Source: Cellulosimicrobium cellulans (lineage in GTDB: Bacteria > Actinomycetota > Actinomycetes > Actinomycetales > Cellulomonadaceae). From it: a stretch of DNA of 64,000 bases. The translations under genes were made by a program, and so were the position numbers. Of this stretch, positions 8,206 to 16,370 are shown piece after piece; position 1 is the stretch's first letter, and each line of letters opens with the position of its first letter. The notes under the pieces are model-generated. The model saw nothing but the letters and a program-made list of their open reading frames with translations, was not told the origin of the DNA and made no database searches. The stretch spans positions 806,001 to 870,000 of the forward strand of contig NZ_JAFBCN010000001.1 in assembly GCF_016907755.1 (NCBI RefSeq). The letters run 5' to 3'.

Positions 8206-10935
8206 GTGACCGGACCTCAGACCGATCCCGCCCCCGCCCCGGCACCCGGTGCGCCCCGGCACCTCGTCGTCGTCGGTGGCGGCATGGTCGCGCAGCGGCT
8301 CGTCGAGGCGTTGCGCGCGCGCGACACCGGCGGCGTGTGGCGCGTCTCGCTCTTTGCCGAGGAGCCGCGCAAGCCCTACGACCGCGTCGCCCTGACGAGC
8401 TACTTCTCGGCCCGCGACGCCGACGAGCTCACGCTCGGCGACCCGGCGCTGTGGGACGACCCGCTGGTCACGCTGCACCGCGACTGCGCGGTGACGTCGA
8501 TCGACCGCGACGCGAAGACCGTCACCGACCGGCTCGGGCGCGTGCACGCGTACGACGAGCTCGTCCTCGCGACCGGGTCGAACGCCGCGCGCCCCCCGAT
8601 CCCCGGCAACGAGCTGCCCGGCGTGTTCGTCTACCGCACGATCGACGACGTCGCGGCGCTGCGGGGCTGGGTCGAGGAGAAGCGCCGCGACGCCACGACG
8701 GAGGGCGGCTGGGAGCGGCCCGTGCGCGGCGCCGTCATCGGCGGCGGGCTCCTGGGCCTGGAGGCCGCGGGCGCGCTCAAGGCGCTCGGCGCGCAGGCCA
8801 CGGTCATCCAGTTCGGCACGCACCTGATGGACGCGCAGATCGACCTGGGCGGCGGCGAGGCGCTCAAGCGCCTCATCAACGGCATGGGCATCGCGGTGCG
8901 CTGCAGCACCGGGACCAAGGAGATGAAGGTCTCCCGCAAGACGGGCCACGTGGGCCGGCTGGACTTCGTCGACGGCGGGCGGCTCGACGTGGACGTCGTC
9001 GTCATGGCGACGGGCGTGCGGCCGCGCGACGAGCTCGCGCGTGCGGCGGGCCTGGAGGTCGGCGAGCGCGGCGGGGCGGTCGTGGACCTCGCGTGCCGCA
9101 CCGAGGACCCGCACGTCTGGGCGATCGGCGAGGTCGCGTGCATCGAGGGTCGCTGCATCGGCCTCGTCGCCCCGGGCTACGCCATGGCGGAGGTCGTCGC
9201 GGACCGCCTGCTCGGCGGCGAGGCGACGTTCCCCGGCGCGGACACGGCGACCAAGCTCAAGCTCCAGGGGGTCGACGTCGCGAGCTTCGGCGACGCGTTC
9301 GGCCGCACCGAGGGCGCGATGGAGCTCGTGTGGGCGGACCCCGTCGCGGGCGTCTACAAGAAGCTCGTCCTGTCCGACGACGCGCGCACGCTTCTGGGCG
9401 GCGTGTTCGTGGGCGACGCGGCGCCGTACGCGTCGCTGCGGCCGATGCTGGGCACCGAGCTGCCGGGCGACCCGGGGCTGTTCCTGCTCCCCGAGGGGTC
9501 CGGGGGCGGGGCGCCGAGCCTCGAGCTGCCCGACGACGCCACGGTCTGCTCGTGCAACAACGTCAGCGCGGGCACGATCCGCGGCGCGGTGACGGAGCAC
9601 GGGTGCACCGACCTCGCGGGCGTCAAGGCGTGCACCAAGGCCGGGACGAGCTGCGGGTCGTGCCTCCCGCTCGTCAAGAAGATCACGACGACCGAGCTCG
9701 CCCGGGCGGGCGTCGAGGTCTCGAACGCGCTGTGCGAGCACTTCGACCTCTCGCGCGCGCAGCTCTTCGACGCCGTGCGCGTCGCGGACCTGCACACGTT
9801 CAGCGAGATCGTGGGGCGGTTCGGTCGGGTTCCCGAACCGGTCACCGACACGCAGGGCGCCGTGCTCGTCCGTGACGCCGGGCGCGGCTGCGACATCTGC
9901 AAGCCCACGATCGCGTCGATCCTCGCGTCGCTCGGCAACGGGCACATCCTCGACGGCGAGCAGGCGACGCTGCAGGACACCAACGACCACGTCATGGCGA
10001 ACATGCAGAAGGACGGCACGTACTCCGTCGTCCCGCGCATCCCCGGCGGCGAGATCACGCCCGACGGCCTGCTCGTCATCGGCCAGGTCGCCAAGGACTT
10101 CGGGCTCTACACGAAGATCACCGGCGGCCAGCGCATCGACATGTTCGGCGCGCGCATCGAGCAGCTCCCGCACATCTGGCGCCGGCTCGTCGAGCACGGG
10201 TTCGAGTCCGGGCACGCGTACGGCAAGTCGCTGCGCACGGTGAAGTCGTGCGTCGGGTCCACGTGGTGCCGGTTCGGCGTGCAGGACTCGGTCGGCATGG
10301 CCGTCGAGCTCGAGCTGCGCTACCGCGGGCTGCGCTCGCCGCACAAGATCAAGCTCGGGGTCTCCGGGTGCGCGCGCGAGTGCGCGGAGGCGCGCGGCAA
10401 GGACGTCGGCGTCATCGCGACGGACAAGGGCTGGAACGTGTACGTGGGCGGCAACGGCGGGTTCACGCCCCGGCACGCGCAGCTCCTCGCCGAGGACCTG
10501 GACGACGAGGCGCTCGTCCGCACCATCGACCGCTTCCTCATGTACTACGTCCGCACGGCGGACCGCCTGCAGCGCACGGCCACGTGGGTCGAGGACTACG
10601 AGGGTGGTCTCGACGCGATCCGCGAGGTGATCGTCGAGGACTCGCTCGGCCTCGGCGCGGACCTCGACGCCGCGATGGCCCGCCACGTCGGCGACTACGA
10701 GGACGAGTGGCGCGCGGTCCTGGAGGACCCGGAGAAGCTGCGCCGCTTCGGCTCGTTCGTCAACGCGCCCGCCGAGCCGGACCCCGACCTCGCGTACGTC
10801 ACCGAGCGCGGCCAGATCCGGCCCGCGACGACGGACGAGCGCGCCGCCCTGGAGGAGGCCCGCGCCGCGGGTCTCGCCACCGTCCCCGCCGGCCCCGTGG
10901 TGATCGCCGGCACGACCCTGGAGGTCCGTCGATGA
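8206..10935 (+). CDS. nirB: NAD(P)H-dependent nitrite reductase, large subunit
   Basis: 909 residues with the full NirB order: FAD/NAD oxidoreductase (HLVVVGGGMVAQRLVEAL, later AVIGGGLLGLEAAGALK), a BFD [2Fe-2S] domain with C448, C450, C483 and C486, then the nitrite/sulfite reductase half. C682, C688, C722 and C726 (SCVGSTWC and SGCARECAE) bind the [4Fe-4S]-siroheme centre. It reduces nitrite to ammonium with six electrons from NAD(P)H, in the cytoplasm with NirD. The GTG start at 8206 is preceded by AGGAGCCCGCC. It heads a tightly packed nirB-nirD-cysG-hemD-cbiX operon, so the siroheme enzymes are made with the enzyme that needs the cofactor. A GlnR box lies upstream. Confidence 0.97.
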   Translation: MTGPQTDPAPAPAPGAPRHLVVVGGGMVAQRLVEALRARDTGGVWRVSLFAEEPRKPYDRVALTSYFSARDADELTLGDPALWDDPLVTLHRDCAVTSIDRDAKTVTDRLGRVHAYDELVLATGSNAARPPIPGNELPGVFVYRTIDDVAALRGWVEEKRRDATTEGGWERPVRGAVIGGGLLGLEAAGALKALGAQATVIQFGTHLMDAQIDLGGGEALKRLINGMGIAVRCSTGTKEMKVSRKTGHVGRLDFVDGGRLDVDVVVMATGVRPRDELARAAGLEVGERGGAVVDLACRTEDPHVWAIGEVACIEGRCIGLVAPGYAMAEVVADRLLGGEATFPGADTATKLKLQGVDVASFGDAFGRTEGAMELVWADPVAGVYKKLVLSDDARTLLGGVFVGDAAPYASLRPMLGTELPGDPGLFLLPEGSGGGAPSLELPDDATVCSCNNVSAGTIRGAVTEHGCTDLAGVKACTKAGTSCGSCLPLVKKITTTELARAGVEVSNALCEHFDLSRAQLFDAVRVADLHTFSEIVGRFGRVPEPVTDTQGAVLVRDAGRGCDICKPTIASILASLGNGHILDGEQATLQDTNDHVMANMQKDGTYSVVPRIPGGEITPDGLLVIGQVAKDFGLYTKITGGQRIDMFGARIEQLPHIWRRLVEHGFESGHAYGKSLRTVKSCVGSTWCRFGVQDSVGMAVELELRYRGLRSPHKIKLGVSGCARECAEARGKDVGVIATDKGWNVYVGGNGGFTPRHAQLLAEDLDDEALVRTIDRFLMYYVRTADRLQRTATWVEDYEGGLDAIREVIVEDSLGLGADLDAAMARHVGDYEDEWRAVLEDPEKLRRFGSFVNAPAEPDPDLAYVTERGQIRPATTDERAALEEARAAGLATVPAGPVVIAGTTLEVRR

Positions 10936-11366
10936 GCGTCGTGTCAGCAGAGCAGGCCGGCCCGGTGGCGGCGGAGACCACGGAGTGGGAGCGCGTGTGC
11001 CTCCTGCGCGAGCTCCTCGTCGAGCGCGGTGCCGCCGCCCTCGTGGGCGGCGTGCAGGTCGCGCTGTTCCGCCTCCCGGACGACACGGTGCGCGTCGTGC
11101 AGCAGCGCGACCCGTACTCCGGCGCGAACGTCATGTCGCGCGGCATCGTCGGGACGCGCGGCGGCGTGCCCACGGTCGCGGGGCCCATGTACAAGCAGGT
11201 CTTCGACCTCGCGACCGGCCGCTGCCTCGAGGCCGCCGGGTACGTGCCCGTCCAGGGCCTCGCCCCGGACCTGGTGACGTGGCCCGCGGAGGTGCGCGAC
11301 GGCGTCGTGCACGTGGGGGCCCGCCGCCCCTCCGCCGGCGTCGAGGCCACGGACGGTGCGGCGTGA
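10932..11366 (+). CDS. nirD: Nitrite reductase small subunit
   Basis: 144 residues, ATG overlapping the nirB stop. It has the Rieske-like NirD fold (VCLLRELLVERGAAALVGGVQVALFRL, YSGANVMSRGIVGTRGGVPTVAGPMYKQVFDL) but lacks the Cys/His ligands of true Rieske proteins, as is normal for NirD. It is the partner of NirB. The stop overlaps the GTG of the siroheme synthase gene by 4 bp. Confidence 0.95.
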   Translation: MSVVSAEQAGPVAAETTEWERVCLLRELLVERGAAALVGGVQVALFRLPDDTVRVVQQRDPYSGANVMSRGIVGTRGGVPTVAGPMYKQVFDLATGRCLEAAGYVPVQGLAPDLVTWPAEVRDGVVHVGARRPSAGVEATDGAA

Positions 11367-12730
11367 CCACGCTGCTCGGCCTCGACCTCGCCGGGCGCAC
11401 GGTCCTGGTCGCGGGCGGTGGCCCCGTCGCGGCCCGCCGCGCCCGGGCGATGGCCGACGACGGCGCGCACGTCCGCGTCGTCGCGCCCCAGGTCTGCGAG
11501 GACCTGCGCGACCTCGTCGCCGCCTCGCTGGGTGCGGGGTATCTGTCGTCGATCCGTCCTCGGGACGACAGCGACCCCGCACTCCGCGGAGGGGGCGTCA
11601 CCTGGGCGCCGCGCGAGGTGCGCGAGTCCGACGTCGCGGACGCGTGGCTCGTGCTCGCCGCCACCGACGACTCGGGGACCAACCGCGACGTCGCCGCGTG
11701 GGCCGCGGCCCGACGCACCTGGTGCGTCAACGCCGGAGCCGCGCACGAGGGCACCGCGCGCACCCCCGCGACGACCCACAGCGGTGACGTGCTCGTCGGG
11801 GTCGTCACGGACGTCCCCCCGGCGCGCCTGTCAGCAGACCGTCGCGCGCGGGAGCGACGAGCCGCTGACGGCGTTGCGGATCGGCGGCGCGACGGCGGTG
11901 CGGACCCGCGGCGCGCCCGCGCCGTCCGCGACGCGATCGCCGAGCACCTGCGCTCCGGTGGCGCCGACCAGCGGCGCCACCGCCCGGCGTCCGGCGGGCT
12001 CGGGAGCGTGACGCTCGTCGGTGGCGGACCGGGCGCCGTCGACCTGCTCACCGTCCGGGGGCGCCGGGCGCTCGCGGAGGCGGACGTCGTCGTCGCCGAC
12101 CGGCTCGGACCGGTCGACGTGCTCGACGAGCTCGCGCCGGGCGTGGAGGTCATCGACGTCGGCAAGACGCCCGGGAACCACCCCGTCCCGCAGCACGAGA
12201 TCAACGCGATCCTCGTGGAGCAGGCGCAGCGCGGGCGGCGGGTCGTGCGGCTCAAGGGCGGCGACCCGTTCGTCTACGGGCGCGGCGGCGAGGAGGTCAT
12301 CGCGTGCCGGGAGGCAGGCGTCCCGGTGGACGTCGTGCCGGGCGTGTCGAGCGCGCTAAGCGTGCCGGCGCTCGCGGGCATCCCGCTCACGCACCGGGGG
12401 ACGGTCGCCGCGTTCCACGTGATCAGCGGGCACGACGGCCTCGACGACGCCGCGCTCGCCGGGGTGCGCGACCGCACGGCTACGCTGGTGGTCCTCATGG
12501 GTGTCTCGCAGCTCGCACGCATCACGGCCCAGGCGCTCGGCGCCGGGGCCGACCCCGCGCTGCCCGTCGCGATCGTGGAGAGCGGCTCGACGCCGCGCCA
12601 GCGCGTCACGCGGGCCCCGCTCGGCGAGGTCGTGGAGCGCGCCGCCCAGGTCGGGGTCCGGGCCCCGGCGATCATCGTGGTGGGGGACGTCGCCGCCGAG
12701 GGACGGCTCGACCCGGCGACGGTCGCGTGA
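11363..12730 (+). CDS. cysG: Siroheme synthase: precorrin-2 dehydrogenase/ferrochelatase plus uroporphyrinogen-III methyltransferase
   Basis: 455 residues in two parts. Residues 1 to about 200 are a Met8/CysG-N-like precorrin-2 dehydrogenase with the NAD motif VLVAGGGPVAARRA and LAATDDSGTNRDVA. Residues 216-455 are an SAM-dependent uroporphyrinogen-III C-methyltransferase (VTLVGGGPGAVDLLTVRG, RLKGGDPFVYGRGGEE, GIPLTHRG). It makes precorrin-2 and converts it towards siroheme for NirB. The N-terminal part contains two palindromic insertions: residues encoded by 11532-11582 after AASLG, and a family B element at 11830-11869 just before DGGADPRRARAVRDAI. Whether the dehydrogenase half still folds and works with these inserts is open. 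The separate CbiX-like gene downstream may provide iron insertion. Confidence 0.93.
   Translation: MTTLLGLDLAGRTVLVAGGGPVAARRARAMADDGAHVRVVAPQVCEDLRDLVAASLGAGYLSSIRPRDDSDPALRGGGVTWAPREVRESDVADAWLVLAATDDSGTNRDVAAWAAARRTWCVNAGAAHEGTARTPATTHSGDVLVGVVTDVPPARLSADRRARERRAADGVADRRRDGGADPRRARAVRDAIAEHLRSGGADQRRHRPASGGLGSVTLVGGGPGAVDLLTVRGRRALAEADVVVADRLGPVDVLDELAPGVEVIDVGKTPGNHPVPQHEINAILVEQAQRGRRVVRLKGGDPFVYGRGGEEVIACREAGVPVDVVPGVSSALSVPALAGIPLTHRGTVAAFHVISGHDGLDDAALAGVRDRTATLVVLMGVSQLARITAQALGAGADPALPVAIVESGSTPRQRVTRAPLGEVVERAAQVGVRAPAIIVVGDVAAEGRLDPATVA
11532..11582. repeat. Coding palindromic element, family C, in cysG
   Basis: Nested arms GTGCGGGGT (11532-11540)/ACCCCGCAC (11574-11582) and TGTCGTC (11544-11550)/GACGACA (11564-11570). 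The inner CTGTCGT/ACGACAG stem is also the core stem of the family A hairpins at 30.7-36.4 kb. Confidence 0.7.
11830..11869. repeat. Coding palindromic element, family B, copy 3, in cysG
   Basis: A 40-bp GTCAGC...GCTGAC unit aligning without gaps to the two E2-linker copies and in the same codon phase, giving LSADRRARERRAAD. It interrupts the expected GVVTD-GGADPRRA region of the dehydrogenase domain. Confidence 0.8.
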
Positions 12731-13947
12731 CCGGCACCGGCAGCACCGAGATCGACCCGCGCGTCGCGACGTCGACACCCGGAAGGTCGATCTCGGACGC
12801 TCGGGTCGATCTCGCGTCCGACACCGGCGGCGACCGACCCGCCCTCGGCCAGGTCATGGCCGGCTGCACGGTGCTCGTCACCGCGGACCGCCGCAAGAGC
12901 GAGCTCGCCGCCGCCCTCCAGCGCCGGGGTGCCGAGGTCCGTCACGCGCCCGCGCTGAGCATGATCCCGCACGCCGACGACGAGCAGCTCCTCGCGGGGA
13001 CGCGCGACCTCGTCGAGCACCCGCCGGACGTCGTCGTCGTCACCACCGGCATCGGCTTCCGCTCCTGGGTCGAGGCCGCCGACGCGCACGGCCTCGCCGA
13101 CCGCCTGCTCGAGGTCCTCGCCGACGCGCGGATCGTCGCGCGCGGGCCCAAGGCGCGCGGCGCGATCCAGGCCGCCGGGCTCACGGCCGACTGGGTCGCC
13201 GAGTCCGAGACGTCGGCCGAGATCGCCGACGTGCTGCTCGGCGAGGGCGTCGCCGGGCTGCGCATCGCCGTCCAGCACCACGGCGCCGGGGCAGACGGCC
13301 TCGACGTCGTCTTCGCCGAGGCCGGTGCCGAGGTCGCGAGCCTCGTCGTCTACCGGTGGGGGCCGCCGCCCGACCCCGAGGCGCTGCGCGCGTCCGTCGA
13401 GGCCGCGGCGGTCGGCGAGATCGACGCCGTCGTGTTCACCTCCGCGCCCGGCGCCGAGGCGTGGCTGAGCGCGGCGGAGGAGCACGGTGTCGGGCGGCTC
13501 GTCGTGTCGCGGTTCCAGGACGGGTCCATGGTCGCGGCGGCCGTCGGGCCGATCACCGCGAAGCCGCTGGAGCACCGCGGGGTCACGCCGCTCCAGCCCG
13601 AGCGCGGGCGGCTCGGTGCCCTCGTGCGCACGCTCGTCGCGCACTACGAGCAGGCCGAGACCGTCGCGCTCGCGACCGTCGCCGGCGCGCTCCAGATCCG
13701 CTCGCGCGTTGCCGTGCTCGACGGCGAGGTGCTGCCCCTCTCGCCCAGCAGCCTCGAGGTGCTGCGCCTCCTCGCCGCGCGCCGCGGCGAGGTCGTCACG
13801 CGCGACGACGTGCTCGACGTCCTGCCCGGCGACTCGCGCGACCCCCACGCGGCCGAGGTCGCCGTGGCCCGCCTGCGCGAGGCGACCGGGCGGCGCGACC
13901 TCGTCAGGACCGTCGTCAAGCGCGGATACCGATTGGAGCTCGCATGA
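12727..13947 (+). CDS. hemD: Uroporphyrinogen-III synthase fused to a winged-helix DNA-binding domain
   Basis: 406 residues from the GTG overlapping the cysG stop; an ATG at 12856 is an alternative start that would omit a palindrome-bearing leader of 43 residues. Residues about 44-310 are a HemD-like domain (GCTVLVTADRRKSELAAALQ, DVVVVTTGIGFRSW, AVVFTSAPGAEAWL). Residues about 325-406 are an OmpR/PhoB-type winged helix (LSPSSLEVLRLLAARRGEVV ... VVKRGYRLELA). The same fusion is known near nirBD in mycobacteria and Streptomyces. It probably cyclises hydroxymethylbilane to uroporphyrinogen III for siroheme and may also bind DNA; the regulatory role is inferred. Its stop overlaps the next gene by 4 bp. 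Confidence 0.9.
   Translation: MTGTGSTEIDPRVATSTPGRSISDARVDLASDTGGDRPALGQVMAGCTVLVTADRRKSELAAALQRRGAEVRHAPALSMIPHADDEQLLAGTRDLVEHPPDVVVVTTGIGFRSWVEAADAHGLADRLLEVLADARIVARGPKARGAIQAAGLTADWVAESETSAEIADVLLGEGVAGLRIAVQHHGAGADGLDVVFAEAGAEVASLVVYRWGPPPDPEALRASVEAAAVGEIDAVVFTSAPGAEAWLSAAEEHGVGRLVVSRFQDGSMVAAAVGPITAKPLEHRGVTPLQPERGRLGALVRTLVAHYEQAETVALATVAGALQIRSRVAVLDGEVLPLSPSSLEVLRLLAARRGEVVTRDDVLDVLPGDSRDPHAAEVAVARLREATGRRDLVRTVVKRGYRLELA
12746..12816. repeat. Left-right-right palindromic repeat in the hemD leader
   Basis: CCGAGATCGACC (12746-12757) is the exact reverse complement of GGTCGATCTCGG (12785-12796), and a second right arm GGGTCGATCTCG follows at about 12803-12814. If translated from the GTG it forms part of a 43-residue N-terminal extension. 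Confidence 0.65.
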
Positions 13948-14825
13948 GCGCGGAGATCCTGGCCTTTCCTTCGGGGGCGCCGTCCGGCCCGAGGGCGTCG
14001 TCCGACCCCGGTTCGAGGGCTGCGGACGGCGGGAGGCCCGGCGCCGCGCCCGTGCTGATCGGCTGCTCGCACGGCACGAGCGACCTCACGGGGCGCGACG
14101 TGATCCGCGCGCTCCTCGAGGACGTGCGCGCCGCGCGCCCCGACCTCGACGTCCGCGAGGCGTTCGTCGACGTGCAGCAACCCGAGGTCGCGGACGTCGT
14201 GACGTCGGTCGTCTCCCCGACCGCGGCCGTAGGCGACCCGCACGGTTCCGCGGCGGGCGTCGCGGACGGCTCCGCGGCGGACGGCGCGCAGCCGGGCGAC
14301 GCGGTCGTCGTGCCGCTCCTGCTGTCCGCCGGGTTCCACGTGAGCGTCGACGTCGCGGCGGCGGTCGAGGACCGCGGCCCCGGCAGCGGTCGTGCGGCGG
14401 CGGGTTCGCCGCTGGGTCCCGACCCGCGGCTCGCCGACCTCCTCGCCGAGCGGCTCGCCGAGGCCGGCGTGCGCCCGGGCGACGCCGTCGTGCTCGCCGC
14501 CGCGGGGTCCAGCCGCCCCGGCGCCGCGCGCGACGTCGAGGAGCTCGCCGCCCGGCTCCGCGAGCGCGTCCCCCACCCCGTCACGGTGGGCTACGGCGCC
14601 ATGGCGCAGCCCTCCGTGCCCGACGCCGTCGCCACCGCCCGCGCCGACCTCGCCCCCGGCGGGCGCGTCGTCGTCGCGGCCTACCTGCTCGCGCCGGGCT
14701 TCTTCTACGACCGCGTCCTCGAGGCGGGCGGCGACGTCGTCACCGCCCCGCTCGCGCCCGACCCCCGCCTCACGGCGATCGTCCTCGACCGCTACGCCGC
14801 CGCCGCGTCCACCCTCGCCCGCTGA
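13944..14825 (+). CDS. Sirohydrochlorin chelatase-like protein (CbiX/SirB family)
   Basis: 293 residues with two similar halves: PVLIGCSHGTSDLTGRDVIRAL (H43 is the expected metal-site histidine), and a second half DAVVLAAAGSSRPGAARDVEEL. The family inserts Co2+ or Fe2+ into sirohydrochlorin. As the last gene of the nirB operon it most likely makes siroheme. The N-terminal 35 residues and a middle segment (nt 14230-14300, containing a 24-bp near-perfect tandem repeat) look like insertions; a palindrome spans 13979-14030. ATG overlaps the hemD stop. Confidence 0.85.
   Translation: MSAEILAFPSGAPSGPRASSDPGSRAADGGRPGAAPVLIGCSHGTSDLTGRDVIRALLEDVRAARPDLDVREAFVDVQQPEVADVVTSVVSPTAAVGDPHGSAAGVADGSAADGAQPGDAVVVPLLLSAGFHVSVDVAAAVEDRGPGSGRAAAGSPLGPDPRLADLLAERLAEAGVRPGDAVVLAAAGSSRPGAARDVEELAARLRERVPHPVTVGYGAMAQPSVPDAVATARADLAPGGRVVVAAYLLAPGFFYDRVLEAGGDVVTAPLAPDPRLTAIVLDRYAAAASTLAR
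13979..14030. repeat. Palindrome in the chelatase N-terminal extension
   Basis: Arms GCCGTCCG (13979-13986) and CGGACGGC (14023-14030), with GCCC/GGGC continuing inwards. It is coding and lies before the conserved CbiX fold. Confidence 0.5.
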
Positions 14826-14828
14826 GGG

Positions 14829-14881
14829 AGGACCCGGGTCGCCCGAGCAGGGCCCTGGCCTGCGTCGGCGACCCGCGTCCT
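14829..14881. terminator. Bidirectional terminator-like hairpin
   Basis: Arms AGGACCCGGGTCGCC (14829-14843) and GGCGACCCGCGTCCT (14867-14881) differ at one base. They lie between the convergent chelatase and MFS genes. Confidence 0.65.
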
Positions 14882-16370
14882 ACCCCGCCGGGGCCGGTCG
14901 GGTTCGGGGCGCGACGAGGAACGCCGTGAGCGCGACCGCGGCGGTGATCCCGAAGCACACGACGTAGGCGCCGAGGCCCAGCGCGTCGCGCAGCGCCCAC
15001 AGCAGGGAGCCGGTGATCGCGAGCGCCACGGCGGCGGCCAGGGCGTTCGCGACCTGGAGGGCCGAGCTGTTGGCGCCCTGCTGCCGCACCGCGGACAGCT
15101 CCAGGGTGAGGACCGAGACCGTGGGGCTGACGAAGCCCATCCCCGTGCCGGCGACCGTCCAGGCGAGCATGCCGACGATCGTCGGCACGCCGGGCAGGGC
15201 CAGCAGCATGACGCCGCCGACGCCGAGGGTGATGAGCGCCGTCCCGAGCCGCACGTACGCGACGTGCGGCCAGGCCCAGCGTGCGTGCCCGCGCACCCAG
15301 GCGGCAGCCGACCACCCGACCGCCCCGAACGTCAGCACCGCGCCCGCCGCGGCGGGGGACAGGCCGCGCTCGTGCGACAGGAGGAGCGGCAGCAGCACCT
15401 CGGTCCCCGTGAAGGCCGCGCCGATGAGCGCGCCGATCGCGATCACCGCGGGCAGTCCCGACGCCGCGCGGGTGGTCCCGCGCGGGAGCAGGCGGGGGAC
15501 GGCGGCGGCGATCACGCCGAGCGCGACGACGAGCAGCACGGCGAGCAGCAGCCCGTCGTGCTGGCCCGCGACGTGCAGGAGCCCGACCCCTGCCGCCGCG
15601 ACGACCGCCCACCACAGGGGCGCGCGACCGGTCGCCCGGTCGGCGGGCGCGGCGCCGGTCGCCTCCCGGGGCGCGGCCGCCGCGGACACGGCTCGCAGAC
15701 CGGGCCACATGAGGGCGAGCGCAGGGATGGCGAGGACCGGCACGGCGAGGAAGACCCAGCGCCAGCCTGCGTGTTGCACGACGATCCCGGCGATCGCGGG
15801 GCCGACGATCGACGGGACCATCCACGCCGCGGCGAACGCGGCGAAGACGCGGGGCCGCCGGTCCTCGGGGTAGACGCGCGCCACGAGGACGTACAGCGCC
15901 ACGAGGTAGGTCCCGGAGCCGAGCCCCTGGAGCACGCGCCCGGCGACGAACACCTCCATGGTGGGTGCGAGCCCCGCGACGAGCAGACCGACGAGGAACA
16001 GGCCGACGCCGACGAGCAGCGGCGCCGCCGGACCCGAACGGTCGCCCCAGCGGCCGCCGACGACCATCCCGACCACGCTCGCCGCGATGGTCCCGGCGAA
16101 GGCGACGGCGTAGAGGGAGAGGCCGTCGAGCGCGGACGCGACCGTGGGCATGGCGGTCGCGACGGCCAGCGCCTCGAACGCCCCGAGGAGCACGAGCGCG
16201 AACATCCCGGACATGACGACCCGCTGGGTCGCGGCCGGCAGGGTGGGGGGACGGTCCTCGGGGACGAGGGGCGCGTCGTCGTGCGGCGGCGCGGCGTCGG
16301 GTCCGGGCGCGGGCGGGAGCGTGTCCGCGCCGGCGGGGGCGGAGGTCGCCGAGCCGTGGGCGCGCGTCAT
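14880..16370 (-). CDS. MFS drug efflux transporter
   Basis: 496 residues with a Pro/Ala-rich cytoplasmic N-terminus (about 50 residues) and then a multi-spanning major facilitator domain. FEALAVATAMPTVASALDG is the first-helix motif of DHA-type drug/proton antiporters, and GRWGDRSG matches the loop 2-3 motif. It overlaps the quinone oxidoreductase gene by 4 bp (ATGA) and is second in an operon whose promoter contains a SoxR box, so export of redox-cycling compounds is the likely role. The substrate is unknown. Confidence 0.88.
   Translation of the reverse strand: MTRAHGSATSAPAGADTLPPAPGPDAAPPHDDAPLVPEDRPPTLPAATQRVVMSGMFALVLLGAFEALAVATAMPTVASALDGLSLYAVAFAGTIAASVVGMVVGGRWGDRSGPAAPLLVGVGLFLVGLLVAGLAPTMEVFVAGRVLQGLGSGTYLVALYVLVARVYPEDRRPRVFAAFAAAWMVPSIVGPAIAGIVVQHAGWRWVFLAVPVLAIPALALMWPGLRAVSAAAAPREATGAAPADRATGRAPLWWAVVAAAGVGLLHVAGQHDGLLLAVLLVVALGVIAAAVPRLLPRGTTRAASGLPAVIAIGALIGAAFTGTEVLLPLLLSHERGLSPAAAGAVLTFGAVGWSAAAWVRGHARWAWPHVAYVRLGTALITLGVGGVMLLALPGVPTIVGMLAWTVAGTGMGFVSPTVSVLTLELSAVRQQGANSSALQVANALAAAVALAITGSLLWALRDALGLGAYVVCFGITAAVALTAFLVAPRTRPAPAG

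Noticed and set aside
10941-10952. TGTCAGCAGA near the nirD start, matching the family B left end
   Set aside because: No GCTGAC right arm 40 bp away; treated as chance.
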